A stretch of DNA of 64,000 nucleotides from Rubrobacter indicoceani. Its GTDB lineage: Bacteria > Actinomycetota > Rubrobacteria > Rubrobacterales > Rubrobacteraceae. The translations under genes and the position numbers were made by a program. The stretch lies in assembly GCF_003568865.1 (NCBI RefSeq), contig NZ_CP031115.1, positions 2,666,001-2,730,000 of the forward strand. Direction: 5' to 3'. This document shows, one piece after another, positions 1-8,648 of this stretch (positions within the stretch are counted from its first letter, which is position 1; the number at the start of each line of letters is the position of its first letter). A model generated the notes under the pieces. It had not been told where the DNA came from, searched no databases, and worked only from the letters and a program-made list of their open reading frames with translations.

Positions 1-489
1 CCGGAAGATCGGAAGCCCCCCGACCCCTATCGCCGCCACGTAGAACCCGACCCGCAACACATCCGGCCCGCCGGAGAACCCCAGCGCAAGGCCCAGAACA
101 AAGAACACCGTCGCCACCACGACGGAGACGGCCCTCGGGGTCTTCCAGAATGAGCCGCGCTCGACAGCGCCGGCGCTCTCGACCGAGTAGCCGGCGTCCC
201 GGACGGCTTTTTCGATCCTCCCGGCTTCTACCTCCGGGCCGTGCAGCGCGTCGAGCCGTCCGCTGGCGAAGTTCACCGTCGCCCGGTCTACGCCCGGCAG
301 CCGCGCTACGCTCTTCTCCACCGTCGCCGCGCAACCGGCGCAGTCCATCCCCCCGACCCTCACGATGGTCCTGTCGAGTCCCCCGGTGGAGCTTTTCCCG
401 GACGGCTCGTTTTCGCAGGCTTCTTCTACGACGGGCTCCGCTACCGCCTCCCTCTGCCCGAGGACCGGGAGCATCTTTCTCCCGCTCAC
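1..489 (-). CDS. Heavy-metal P-type ATPase, N-terminal part (runs off the window)
   Basis: This is the first 163 codons of a metal-exporting P1B-type ATPase that continues beyond base 1. The translation has a short acidic leader, then a heavy-metal-associated (HMA) domain with the metal-binding motif GGMDCAGCAATVEKS at about residues 48-62. A hydrophobic first membrane helix begins after FWKTPRA. The GTG start at 489 overlaps the TGA of the upstream regulator (GTGA), so the two are translationally coupled. An ATG six codons in (474) is an alternative start. The GMDCAGC form of the motif and the CadC-like regulator next to it favour Cd/Zn/Pb export over copper, but the selectivity-determining CPx helix lies outside the window. 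Confidence 0.85.
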   Translation of the reverse strand, partial: MSGRKMLPVLGQREAVAEPVVEEACENEPSGKSSTGGLDRTIVRVGGMDCAGCAATVEKSVARLPGVDRATVNFASGRLDALHGPEVEAGRIEKAVRDAGYSVESAGAVERGSFWKTPRAVSVVVATVFFVLGLALGFSGGPDVLRVGFYVAAIGVGGLPIFR

Positions 490-851
490 CGCGATACGCC
501 CTCGACCACGGCGTCTCCGAGAACCGCCGATACGAGCCGCCGCCCTTCGTCCGATAAACCGTACATGACCATCTTCCCGTTCCGGCGCGACTCGACAAGC
601 CCCGCCGACTTAAGAGAACGCATGTGGTGCGAGATAAGGTTCTGAGGGCGCGAGGAGATCCAGGCCAGATCGCAGACACACAACTCCTCCGCCCGCGTCA
701 GGGCAACCGCCAGGGTCAGCCGCGTCGGGTCCGAGAGCGCCCGCGCCCGCTCCGCCGCCTTATCAGCCGCCCGAAGCCCCGGCAAACGGTCCCGAATCCC
801 CTCCGCCGCCGGAGCGTCTATACACAGGAGATCACAGCGATCCTCACTCAT
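486..851 (-). CDS. ArsR/SmtB-family metal sensor, CadC-like
   Basis: A 121-residue winged-helix repressor. The N-terminus carries CDLLCID and the recognition-helix region carries ELCVCDL, the cysteine pattern of CadC-type Cd(II)/Pb(II)/Zn(II) sensors, in which an N-terminal cysteine and the CxC of helix alpha-3/4 bind metal. LSDPTRL and the HHMRSLKSAGLV helix-turn-helix region are typical of the ArsR family. It sits directly upstream of, and overlaps, the metal ATPase gene, the classic cadCA order. An inverted repeat 9 bases upstream of its ATG (860-890) is the probable autoregulatory operator. Family assignment is firm; the metal is inferred. Confidence 0.9.
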   Translation of the reverse strand: MSEDRCDLLCIDAPAAEGIRDRLPGLRAADKAAERARALSDPTRLTLAVALTRAEELCVCDLAWISSRPQNLISHHMRSLKSAGLVESRRNGKMVMYGLSDEGRRLVSAVLGDAVVEGVSR

Positions 852-859
852 AGCTACAT

Positions 860-890
860 CCTTACATACGTTGATACGTTGTCTGTAAGG
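860..890. promoter_or_regulatory. Putative operator of the cadC-like/ATPase operon
   Basis: A perfect 7-base inverted repeat (CCTTACA at 860-866, TGTAAGG at 884-890) flanks a tandem 8-base direct repeat ATACGTTG (866-873 and 874-881). It ends 9 bases upstream of the repressor start codon, where an ArsR-family operator overlapping the promoter is expected. The nested layout is seen directly; repressor binding is inferred. Confidence 0.55.
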
Positions 891-946
891 CTATCACTGC
901 GGCGGGGCGGGGGCAATCCGGGTGGAGTTCGGGTCTTCGGTTGTGC

Positions 947-1621
947 TCAGGCGGGTATCTGTCTGGCGTAGAGTTCGAAGGGTTCGCCGCTCCGGCTGAC
1001 CCTGTTTTCCGAGTGTATCCACCCGAGGCGTTGGTAGAAGGCTCCTGCGCCCCGGTCGCCGGGGTGGGTGACGAGTTCGAGCCGGTCGAGCCCGAACTCC
1101 CGGGCGCGTTGCTCGTAGAGGTCCACGAGGGCTCGTCCGATACCAAGACCCCGGAGGTCTCTCTCTACGACAAGGTGGGCGAGCAGCCCCACGTTCTCCT
1201 TCCGTTCCGGCTCTTTCCGAGAGTCCTTTCGAGCAAGCGAACGCACGACGCCCCGGGCGTAGCGAGTGCCACGACTCTTGAGCAGGTCCCACCCGAGGCC
1301 GGGGTCGGCGATGGAGCGGGTTACGGCCCGCAACGCCAGCGGCGCGCCATGGGTTTTCAGAAGAAAAGAATAGTGGGCCGGCGTATCCAGGATGCCCGTC
1401 AGGACGCCGTGGATTTCGCCTCCGGCCTGGTCCGCCGCCACCATAACGTCCGCATGGGGGCTTTGCAGGGAAGCCAGGTAATAGCGTTTCATAAACCCCT
1501 CACCGAACCGGGAGATAAAGTCCGCCGAAAGCCCGTCGAGGTGCAGTTGCGCGGCCTGGATGCATTCCGGCGCGGCCAGAGAGCGGGTGTAGATCCGGTA
1601 CCTGGTCTCTTCCCCCGTCAT
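947..1621 (-). CDS. GNAT-family N-acetyltransferase
   Basis: A 224-residue protein ending in a recognisable GNAT fold. Motif A, RGLGIGRAL (residues 157-165), is the acetyl-CoA pyrophosphate loop, and the C-terminal GAGAFYQRLGW is motif B. The first 130 residues are less conserved and include a positively charged loop (about 128-142). The ATG at 1621 overlaps the TGA of the sortase gene, so the two are co-translated. The substrate cannot be read from the sequence. Confidence 0.8.
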   Translation of the reverse strand: MTGEETRYRIYTRSLAAPECIQAAQLHLDGLSADFISRFGEGFMKRYYLASLQSPHADVMVAADQAGGEIHGVLTGILDTPAHYSFLLKTHGAPLALRAVTRSIADPGLGWDLLKSRGTRYARGVVRSLARKDSRKEPERKENVGLLAHLVVERDLRGLGIGRALVDLYEQRAREFGLDRLELVTHPGDRGAGAFYQRLGWIHSENRVSRSGEPFELYARQIPA

Positions 1622-2304
1622 GCGGAGGACTCGACCAGTTCGGCCTGCACTATGAGCCGCTGGGAGTAGTCCGGGAGGGTGCAGGTCTGGAGGGTCAGGA
1701 TATTCCTGCCCGGCATCGGCTCCGTTACCGAGAGGTCGGTCGGTTCCACGATGAACTCCCTGAATACCCGGTACGTGTACTCCGTTCCCTCGGAGTCCGT
1801 TACGTAGACCTCATCGCCGTTCTCGAGCTTGCCGAGGTCGTAGAAGGCGAGGAAGCTCGGTGAGCCAGGATAACCGAGACGATGCCCGGCGATGTAGACG
1901 TTCGCCCCGTCCTGCCAGGGAAAGCCCGTCCCCTGCAGGTGCGTCGCGGCGTTTGAGTCAAGGGCTTCGGTGTCGCTTCCGGCAGCGTCGGGTACCTCGA
2001 CGTCGTCTATCCGGCTCATCGCCGGGACGGTCAGCCGAAGGGTCCTGTCTTCCGGGCCTCCGGCCTCCTCGGAGGCCGAGGAGTTGAGGTTCGGGACGTT
2101 GAAACCGCTTGGTTCGGAGGCGTTGGTCGCTCCGGTGTTTGCGCTCACGCCAAAGAAGCCGAGGGCGAAGAACCCTATAAGGGCGAACCCTGCCAGCAGC
2201 ATTAGCGTGCTCAGGAATACGGATATGGGTTTTCCTATTTTCAAGGTATCTCTGCTTTCTGTTCGGTGGTCGGGTTGATCTCGGGGGGTAAGCGCGGCTT
2301 CCAC
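1618..2304 (-). CDS. Sortase-family transpeptidase
   Basis: Sortases cleave sorting signals and attach proteins to the cell wall or to each other at the outer membrane face. With the GTG start at 2304 the protein has 228 residues: a cytoplasmic tail, one signal-anchor helix (about 28-52), a low-complexity linker, and a sortase barrel with the catalytic triad His141 (IAGHRLG), Cys208 (LTLQTCT) and Arg216 (YSQRLIV). A TTG at 2244 is an equally plausible start that would trim the tail. No LPxTG substrate is evident nearby. It overlaps the downstream acetyltransferase by 4 bases. Confidence 0.85.
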   Translation of the reverse strand: MEAALTPRDQPDHRTESRDTLKIGKPISVFLSTLMLLAGFALIGFFALGFFGVSANTGATNASEPSGFNVPNLNSSASEEAGGPEDRTLRLTVPAMSRIDDVEVPDAAGSDTEALDSNAATHLQGTGFPWQDGANVYIAGHRLGYPGSPSFLAFYDLGKLENGDEVYVTDSEGTEYTYRVFREFIVEPTDLSVTEPMPGRNILTLQTCTLPDYSQRLIVQAELVESSA

Positions 2305-2444
2305 GTTCTTCGGGGGACCTCGAGCCTCCGGACACGACCGGTCCGAAACCCGGATGGGTCAGCGCGAAGACGGCTGTGCCTTGTCGGAGAGTGGAGCGTG
2401 AGGTTCGCCCGGCATCGAGCGCGAGAAGGACCGCAAGGCCCGGA

Positions 2445-2831
2445 TCAGAGCCGGTAGACCTGCAGGATGGGGGGTGAGGATCTGGCAGGCAGGCTTGGTG
2501 CGAGATCCCGGAGACCCGCAGCGCGTACGGGCCATCTGCCGCAGGCGCGCAGAACAACAGAGCGACCCCGGGAGGCGAGAAAACAGAGGCCGACCAGAAG
2601 CGAGAGCAACGTCATGAAGTACGTGAAGTACCCGTTGCCTGCGGTCTTCTCGCCCGCTGGAAGCTGGAGATCACCGCCGGAAGCGGTCGCGGCGGAAGCG
2701 GAAGAAGCGGAGGAAAAAGCCGTCTCCTCGCAGAGGTAGTGGTGGTTGACCCCGTACGCCCCGTGACACGCGAGGATGATCATGACGAGCAGCGAGGCCA
2801 GAAGCCCTCTTTTCGGCGCGTCCCAGATCAT
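2445..2831 (-). CDS. Small membrane protein with HGxxG motif (DUF6153-like)
   Basis: 128 residues. It has one N-terminal membrane helix containing ACHGAYGVNHHY, an extracytoplasmic Ser/Ala-rich stretch with one cysteine, a second helix (about residues 64-84), and a basic C-terminal tail. The layout matches the second small protein at 29965-30405, which has CHGLLGSSH in the same place, so the two look like distant paralogues. Proteins of this type are common beside actinobacterial copper genes; assignment to DUF6153 is from memory. The function is unknown. The C-terminal 40 residues are compositionally odd and may be partly non-native. Confidence 0.6.
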   Translation of the reverse strand: MIWDAPKRGLLASLLVMIILACHGAYGVNHHYLCEETAFSSASSASAATASGGDLQLPAGEKTAGNGYFTYFMTLLSLLVGLCFLASRGRSVVLRACGRWPVRAAGLRDLAPSLPARSSPPILQVYRL

Positions 2832-2925
2832 GTGCCTTCGATCGTCGTCTTTAGCATAAGCTGAATGATTCTAGCCTATCATGTGTGCCTCGCGGGGCAA
2901 GAGCCACCCGGAACGATCCCGGCGA

Positions 2926-3402
2926 CTACACACCCTCGAGTCTGAAGCCGGCGCTCCTCCAGGCATCCATGCCCCCGTCGAGGTCCCAGACGTCCGTGTA
3001 ACCAAGCTCCACCAGGGTCCGGGCCGCCTCGTCGCTCATCGGCCCTCCCTCGCAGTAGAGTACTATCCTTCTGTCCTTGCCGGGCAGTTCGTCGAGGTTG
3101 TCGACTATTTCATCGTACGGTATGGAGAGGTCGGTGCGGGGCAGGTCGCCCGCAAAGGGTACGTGCGTGTTCACCAGCACGAAGTCCTGCGTTTCGGCTA
3201 CCCGGCTCAACTCCTCGGGCGATACGCGAGTAAAGGTGCCCCCCTCGGCCCGAACCGTCTCTCCCACCTCGCTTCCGGTCGACTTCGACCCGTCGGTTGG
3301 CTTCGACCCGTCGGACGGAGCGGTTGCGGACTGGCCTGATCCACATCCCGCCGCGAACACGAAAATCACCAGCATCACGGCCGTTACGGCAAGCTTCTTC
3401 AA
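2926..3402 (-). CDS. Rhodanese-domain lipoprotein
   Basis: A secreted rhodanese of 158 residues. The TTG at 3402 is chosen because GGAGG lies four bases upstream (3407-3411) and the protein then begins with a standard lipoprotein signal: KK, a hydrophobic core, and the lipobox FAAGC with Cys20. After a Ser/Thr/Asp-rich linker comes a single rhodanese domain with the active-site loop YCEGGPMS (Cys117) and the closing GYTDVWDLDGGMDAW. Single-domain rhodaneses move sulfane sulfur; an exported, membrane-tethered one could act on thiosulfate or in thiol redox chemistry. A much longer in-frame upstream extension lacks a signal and is unlikely. Confidence 0.8.
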   Translation of the reverse strand: MKKLAVTAVMLVIFVFAAGCGSGQSATAPSDGSKPTDGSKSTGSEVGETVRAEGGTFTRVSPEELSRVAETQDFVLVNTHVPFAGDLPRTDLSIPYDEIVDNLDELPGKDRRIVLYCEGGPMSDEAARTLVELGYTDVWDLDGGMDAWRSAGFRLEGV

Positions 3403-3681
3403 GGTTCCTCCGTGTCTCCCCCGCCGCATACGCTCGCGGGATACAACTCTTTCGGCAACGGGCTCGACTGCTCCGGGTTCCAAAGCGACCCGAACGGCAA
3501 CGGAGACCAGACTGTACTTTTACACGCAACGGAGTATATCCCCGAGGCCGGGTTGAGGATGCCGCCGGGGGCCGATGACGAGGGAACGGCAGAGAAGATG
3601 CACCGCTCGAGAGCCCCCGCGTAACCGTATACACTTTTACGCATGCGGGCGTGAAATCCTTGTTAAACTTCTGAACCGTTT

Positions 3682-5622
3682 ATGTCTTTCGATAAAAACA
3701 CATCCCGGGATAAGGACGACGCTCGGCAAAGCCACCGGCTGAAGCCAAAGGACTGGGTCTACCTGCTCAGCCTCCTGGTGCCGTTTGTTTTTCTGACGCT
3801 CTCGCTCAAGATCGCCCGCATAACAGAGCTACCGGCTGAACACGGTCTTGCGGGGAGCCTTACGCTGCTGCGCTCCGACCTTCTCTTCAACCTGGGATAC
3901 ATGCTGTTCTGGGTGGGAGTTTTCGTGGTTGCGAGAAGCGGGGCGGCCCGGTTGCTCGCCGTGGTCTCGCTTCACGTCGCGACGATACTGCTGGCGTTGA
4001 TCTCCGTCGGGGCGGATCAGTACTACAAGGTGACGGGGACGTCCCTCGGTATGGACCCGGCGCTCTTTTTCCTCTCCTCTCCCGGTGAGTTCAGCGGGGT
4101 GGTGGGGAGCGAGGTAAGCCCCGGGATGGTGATCGCGCTGTTGCTCGTCCTGGCCTACGCGATCCTCGGCCCCTGGGCCATAGTGCGGCTGATCGAACGC
4201 CAGAGAAAGATTCCGGCGGGGCCTGCGGAGCCCGGGCATCGTATATCCTGGCTCGGTCTCGGGGGTCTGGGCCTCGTGGCCTTCGGGGCTCTGTTTTTCT
4301 CCACCCTTCCCTCCGGCGGACCGGCCGGGGCGAGCAACTCCTTCGCCAGGGACCCGTTGGTGAACGTGCTCATGACGGAGCTCGAGAGGATACGGCTGGA
4401 GTCGAGGCTGGACATGCGCACCGTAGCCTCTTCCCCGCTGGACGAAACCCGGCTTGCACAGACGGAGCGCACCGGGAAGAAGAACGTTGTCCTGATCCAT
4501 CTGGAGTCCACCCGGGCGAAGTCCGTTGACCCGTACAACGGGGACGTATCCATAACGCCGTACCTGGACGAGCTATCGGAGCAGAGCCTCTTCGCCGAGC
4601 GAGGCTACGCGGTGGTGCCGCACACCACCAGCGCCCTGGTCGCGGCCATCTGCGGCATGGAGCCCCCCTCGGGTCCCAGGAGCACGGACTCGGTCGGGGA
4701 CGATATACCGGCCAACTGCCTGCCGGAGCTGTTGGGGGATCAGGGCTACAGGACCGCGTACTTTACCTCTTCGGTACAGACCTTCGAGCGTCGCCCGGAG
4801 GTTGTCGAGAACCTGGGCTTCGACGAGTTCTATCCGGTCGAGACGATGGACACGAAGGGTTTTCAGAAGGCCAACTACTTCGGCTACGAAGACGACGTCA
4901 TGCTGGAGCCGAGCAGAAACTGGCTGGAGGAAAACGGGGACGAACCGTTCGTAACCGCTTACGAGACGATCACCCCCCACCACGATTACCAGGCCCCGGA
5001 CCGCTACGGAATAGAGGAGTTCGCCGAGGACGACACGCTCAACCGCTACCAGAACTCCGTCAAATACGTGGACTTCTTCTTGAAGAACCTGATCCAGCAA
5101 TACAAGGACCTCGGCCTCTACGAGGACACGGTCTTTGTTATCTACGGCGACCACGGCGAGGCCTTCGGCGAACACGGGCGCAACCAGCACGACATGATCC
5201 CCTGGGAAGAGGGCGTCAAAACTCCCCTGATGGTCCTTGACCCGTCCCGGGAGCCGCAGCGGGTAGAGAAACCTGCAAACCAGCTCGACATCCTTCCGAC
5301 CGTCACCGACCTGCTCGGGTACCGCGTAGAGGGCGGAAAGTACCCCGGCAGCTCGATGCTGGACCTCCCGGAAGACAGACCCCTGTACTTCAGCTGCTGG
5401 AGCGAGCGCGGATGCCTGGCGAGCCTCGAAGGGGACATGAAGTACATCTACCACTACGGTGACAAACCCGAAGAGCTCTACGACCTCTCGAAAGACCCCG
5501 AAGAACGCGACAACCTGGCCGACAAGGCAAACCCCAGAGAACTCGAGCGTCTGAGAAACGACCTGCTGGCATGGCGGGCAAATGCAGAAGCGGCCTACCA
5601 GCAGGACGAAACGGAACGGTAG
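3682..5622 (+). CDS. Membrane sulfatase / phosphoglycerol-transferase-like protein
   Basis: 646 residues: a basic N-terminus, about five membrane helices in the first 210 residues, and a large extracytoplasmic alkaline-phosphatase-superfamily domain. The metal-site strands are visible: KNVVLIHLES near residue 270 and IYGDHGEAFGEHG towards the C-terminus, plus a nucleophile region HTTSALVAAICG with threonines rather than a CxPSR formylglycine motif. This is the layout of lipoteichoic-acid synthase-type and phosphoethanolamine/phosphoglycerol transferases. The likely role is modification of a cell-envelope polymer or lipid; the substrate is unknown. It is transcribed away from the rhodanese gene across a 280-base divergent spacer. 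Confidence 0.8.
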   Translation: MSFDKNTSRDKDDARQSHRLKPKDWVYLLSLLVPFVFLTLSLKIARITELPAEHGLAGSLTLLRSDLLFNLGYMLFWVGVFVVARSGAARLLAVVSLHVATILLALISVGADQYYKVTGTSLGMDPALFFLSSPGEFSGVVGSEVSPGMVIALLLVLAYAILGPWAIVRLIERQRKIPAGPAEPGHRISWLGLGGLGLVAFGALFFSTLPSGGPAGASNSFARDPLVNVLMTELERIRLESRLDMRTVASSPLDETRLAQTERTGKKNVVLIHLESTRAKSVDPYNGDVSITPYLDELSEQSLFAERGYAVVPHTTSALVAAICGMEPPSGPRSTDSVGDDIPANCLPELLGDQGYRTAYFTSSVQTFERRPEVVENLGFDEFYPVETMDTKGFQKANYFGYEDDVMLEPSRNWLEENGDEPFVTAYETITPHHDYQAPDRYGIEEFAEDDTLNRYQNSVKYVDFFLKNLIQQYKDLGLYEDTVFVIYGDHGEAFGEHGRNQHDMIPWEEGVKTPLMVLDPSREPQRVEKPANQLDILPTVTDLLGYRVEGGKYPGSSMLDLPEDRPLYFSCWSERGCLASLEGDMKYIYHYGDKPEELYDLSKDPEERDNLADKANPRELERLRNDLLAWRANAEAAYQQDETER

Positions 5623-5626
5623 ATCG

Positions 5627-6439
5627 TCAGAAGCTGATCAGACCCAGAGCCCAGAGACCGGCGATGATGATCGGCTGGTGGATCAGGTATATAAACAGCG
5701 TGTGCCTCCCGAGAAAAGCAAGCGGCCCTGCATACCCCGCTGAGGCCGGGTTCCCCCCGGTTTCGGTTCTGCCGGCGTAGACGTAGTTGCCGAAGGCGAG
5801 GCCGAGTAACGCTACCCCGAACCACGGCAGCAAGGGTCGGTAGTCCGGCATGAAAAGCCCTTCGGGCAGGACGCCAAGAGGCGAGAGCAAAACCCCCGGA
5901 ACGCCACCCAGCACGATCTCCAGCGAAGAGACGTAGAGACCGGCCGCTATGAACAGCCCACCGAAGACCAGGCTCAAGAGCCTGCGCCTGAGAAACGGAT
6001 AGGCAAGGATTATCGAAAGCCCTATGAGATGCAGGATGCCGAACAGGACGTAACCGAAGTCCAGGAGCACGAACACAAGCGTTATCAGCATTCCCCAGCC
6101 GATAACCTTGAGACCCCGGAGAAGGTACTTCCCGAAAAGGCCGTCCGTACCCCGTTCACGCCGGGCTCTTGCGTAGCTGATCTCAAGCGACACCCCGGCG
6201 AGAAAGACGAACGCAAACGCGCTCACGTCGGCGAAAGCCCCCCAGAACCCGGAGGTGGACTCGATGTCGAGCCCGACGAAATTATCCAGGTCAAAGACGA
6301 AATGGTAGACGACCACCATGATGATGGCGACGCCCCTCGCGAGGTCCACCTCCCGGAACCTGCCGTCCGCCCCGCGTTTGCGTTCTTCGGCGTTCCGTTG
6401 CGAGCCGGTCCCGCGAACTCCGTCCCTTATGTTCTCCAA
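5627..6439 (-). CDS. DUF1624 / heparan-alpha-glucosaminide acetyltransferase-like membrane protein
   Basis: 270 residues with about seven hydrophobic helices. The N-terminal signature REVDLARGVAIIMVVVYH, then a second block FAFVFLAGVSLEIS, and a C-terminal FLGRHTLFIYLIHQP match the DUF1624 / HGSNAT-type membrane acyltransferase fold, where the helix-1 histidine is part of the acyl-transfer path. The gene is convergent with the sulfatase gene, with four bases between the stops. A 220-base spacer upstream (6440-6659) holds an A/T-rich TATATAAC-type box near 6520 that may be its promoter. The acyl acceptor cannot be deduced. Confidence 0.75.
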   Translation of the reverse strand: MENIRDGVRGTGSQRNAEERKRGADGRFREVDLARGVAIIMVVVYHFVFDLDNFVGLDIESTSGFWGAFADVSAFAFVFLAGVSLEISYARARRERGTDGLFGKYLLRGLKVIGWGMLITLVFVLLDFGYVLFGILHLIGLSIILAYPFLRRRLLSLVFGGLFIAAGLYVSSLEIVLGGVPGVLLSPLGVLPEGLFMPDYRPLLPWFGVALLGLAFGNYVYAGRTETGGNPASAGYAGPLAFLGRHTLFIYLIHQPIIIAGLWALGLISF

Positions 6440-6659
6440 GCCACGGTCTCCAGTTCGTTGGTTCGCCCCGCAAACACACTTACGCCGAAATTTTCAATCA
6501 GTATCGTCCGGGAAGGTTATATACCGTACACGCTTCCGTAATAGATGTCGGAGCCTCCCGAACACCCGCGTCTGCGCTCGACCGGCTCCGGGCCCCGTCT
6601 GATGGCCGCACCCAGAACAGAAGCTCGCTCATGGTTCGACCGACCGGAGCCTCCGCGCC

Positions 6660-7322
6660 TCAGTACCCGATCGCCGGTGTCCGGCGCACGAAGGCGTCAT
6701 CGTCGAGCTGGCGCAGCAGGAACTCCGCGACATCGGCGCGGGAGATCCAGGGCCGGCGGCCCGGCCTCAGCCCTTCTCCCACCCGGTAGTCGCCGGTCCA
6801 CGGGCCGTTCGTGAGGAGCATGGGACGGACGATAACCCAGTCGAGGCGGCTTTCGCGGATGATCTCTTCCTGAAGATCCTTGTCGGCGTACTCGTCCCTC
6901 AGAAACGGTGGCACGAGGATTTTCATGAACGCCCACCCCGGCGCATCCAGCGCCGCTTTGCTCTCCCCGGCCCCCCAGGCGCTCTGGCACGCGAAACGCC
7001 TCACGCCGTGCTTTTCCATCGCGGTGACGATGTGCCGGGTGCCGACGGAAGAGGGACCTCCCGTCCTTCCGGGCCTGCGCGGGTGAAGCGGGTTGCTGGG
7101 ACCGCCGCCGAGCGAGCTGATCACGGCCCCCCGGCCCGCAACGGCCTCCTCGACCCGCGCCGCGTCACGCACGTCGCCCACCACGACCGAGAGGCGCTCG
7201 TGACGGCCGCGCATCCTGGACGGACTGCGGACAAACGCCGTAACTTCGTGGCCCTCCGCTACGGCCCTCTCCACGAGGCGCCGTCCCGTGGCCCCCGTGG
7301 CCCCGAAGATGGTCAGCCTCAT
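6660..7322 (-). CDS. NAD(P)-binding NmrA/SDR-like protein
   Basis: 220 residues. The N-terminal Rossmann motif GATGATGRRLVERA and the following VTAFVRSP are typical of atypical short-chain dehydrogenases (NmrA-like / NAD(P)H-binding domain, BVR-B type). An internal SAWGAGES and a C-terminal DWVIVRPMLLTNGP also fit. These proteins either reduce small ketones or flavins or sense NAD(P). It overlaps the next gene by four bases and is probably the last gene of a three-gene unit (8616 to 6660). Confidence 0.8.
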   Translation of the reverse strand: MRLTIFGATGATGRRLVERAVAEGHEVTAFVRSPSRMRGRHERLSVVVGDVRDAARVEEAVAGRGAVISSLGGGPSNPLHPRRPGRTGGPSSVGTRHIVTAMEKHGVRRFACQSAWGAGESKAALDAPGWAFMKILVPPFLRDEYADKDLQEEIIRESRLDWVIVRPMLLTNGPWTGDYRVGEGLRPGRRPWISRADVAEFLLRQLDDDAFVRRTPAIGY

Positions 7323-7876
7323 CGCCCGGCCCCGCCCTTGCGGGCCCGCGCCTTGCGCCGGGCGAGCAGCCGCTCCGCGAAAAGCCAGGCCAGGACAAGC
7401 GCCACGCCCACGCTCTGTATAACCCAGAACGTGTCAGCCCCGTGCTCCGGGTTCCAGTATGAGATCGGCCCCGGAACCCTCCAGCCCGCGAGAAACGGAT
7501 AGAGCGGCGCGTAGGCGTCCTCGACGTGGGTCAGGAAGTCGGCCACAACATGAAGCCCCCATCCGGCGAGAACGGCGAAGAGCCACCGCCTTCGCCAGAA
7601 AACGGCGAACAGTGTCAGAGTGGCCAGGAGCGGCAGAGCATGCAACAGGAAGCTTGCCTCCACAAAGCCCGGCTGGCGGTTCGGGTTACCGTTCGCCATC
7701 GCAAAGCCGAAGAAGCCCCCCGCCTCCGGCGCGTTGATCCCCTTCACCGCGAGAAGATAGAAAAAGGCCAGAAAAGCCGGCACGTCCGGCAGCACCGACC
7801 CCCCCACTACCCACCACGGCGGAAGCCACTTCCTGAGAAACGCCCAGTTAAAGAAGGCGTGGGCGGGTGTGATCAT
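7319..7876 (-). CDS. Membrane protein, YdjM-like (DUF457-type)
   Basis: 185 residues with four or five membrane helices. The N-terminal MITPAHAFFNW and the internal GLHVVADFLTH (His-x3-Asp-x3-His spacing) are hallmarks of the YdjM/DUF457 inner-membrane family, often called metal-dependent hydrolases although no activity is proven for most members. The C-terminus is strongly basic (ARRKARARK). Four-base overlaps on both sides indicate co-translation with the methyltransferase-like and SDR-like genes. Confidence 0.7.
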   Translation of the reverse strand: MITPAHAFFNWAFLRKWLPPWWVVGGSVLPDVPAFLAFFYLLAVKGINAPEAGGFFGFAMANGNPNRQPGFVEASFLLHALPLLATLTLFAVFWRRRWLFAVLAGWGLHVVADFLTHVEDAYAPLYPFLAGWRVPGPISYWNPEHGADTFWVIQSVGVALVLAWLFAERLLARRKARARKGGAGR

Positions 7877-8616
7877 ACCCTGTCTCGACGTCCGTGGACC
7901 TCGTCCGGGTCAACGGGCCGTCTTCTTGGAACGAAGCGCGGCACGAGCCGCAGGTACCTGAGGTACGGCGCTCCAAAGCGGGCCTTCAGCTCGCGTTCTT
8001 CAAAGAAGATCTGCATCCCGAGCTGCAACAGATACGCCGCCAGCACCCCGACCACAAACCACTTGCCGGTAACGAGCGCCGTCCCGAGCATGACGCCCAC
8101 GTCCGTTACGTAGAGCGGGTTTCGCACGTAGCGGTACGGCCCCTTGACGACGAGCCTCTGGGGGATGCGCTCCTCCCCGGAGCCCGGCGGGAACATCGCA
8201 GCCGCGAACAGGATGCGCGCCCAGCCCATCTTCCAGAGCGCCCCGACCCCGACCCCCACAGAGAGGACGAGCAACGCGCTCCCCGGCGCCTGCAGAAGCG
8301 GCGTGTTCTCCCAGCCCCAGCCGAGCCACCACGGGGCAAGCAGGACCAGTACGAGCGTGGTCCCGATCCAGAGTCCCCCCACCTCGGCCAGATACCACGC
8401 CCGCAGGCCCCGGGGCCGGAGCCACGTGCGCCACCTCTCAAGAAGCGGATAAGCCACGAGGTCTATAAGGATCATCCCGGCGTAGAACGCCGCCACAAAG
8501 AGCGGCAGGAACACCCAGCGCCCGAGGGCGGCATCCAGAGTCAGACACCCGACAAACGCCGCCGCCCACGCAAGCGCGGGGCCGGGGTGCCGCTCGTCTG
8601 TGGAGAGCGTCGTCAT
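7873..8616 (-). CDS. Isoprenylcysteine carboxyl methyltransferase-like membrane protein
   Basis: 247 residues from the ATG at 8616; longer in-frame starts run into the neighbouring gene. Several membrane helices precede the ICMT/PEMT signature: GPYRYVRNPLYVTDV, then about 50 residues further on FFEERELKARFGAPYLRY, which together form the S-adenosylmethionine and substrate pocket of this family. In bacteria such proteins methylate lipids or small carboxylates; the real substrate is unknown. It overlaps the YdjM-like gene by four bases. Confidence 0.8.
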   Translation of the reverse strand: MTTLSTDERHPGPALAWAAAFVGCLTLDAALGRWVFLPLFVAAFYAGMILIDLVAYPLLERWRTWLRPRGLRAWYLAEVGGLWIGTTLVLVLLAPWWLGWGWENTPLLQAPGSALLVLSVGVGVGALWKMGWARILFAAAMFPPGSGEERIPQRLVVKGPYRYVRNPLYVTDVGVMLGTALVTGKWFVVGVLAAYLLQLGMQIFFEERELKARFGAPYLRYLRLVPRFVPRRRPVDPDEVHGRRDRV

Positions 8617-8648
8617 GGGGGAAATTCTACACCGCCCTTGCAGGCCAC

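Noticed and set aside
3399-3644. 81-codon minus-strand ORF upstream of the rhodanese gene
   Set aside because: Lies in the divergent promoter spacer, no ribosome binding site, no recognisable pattern.
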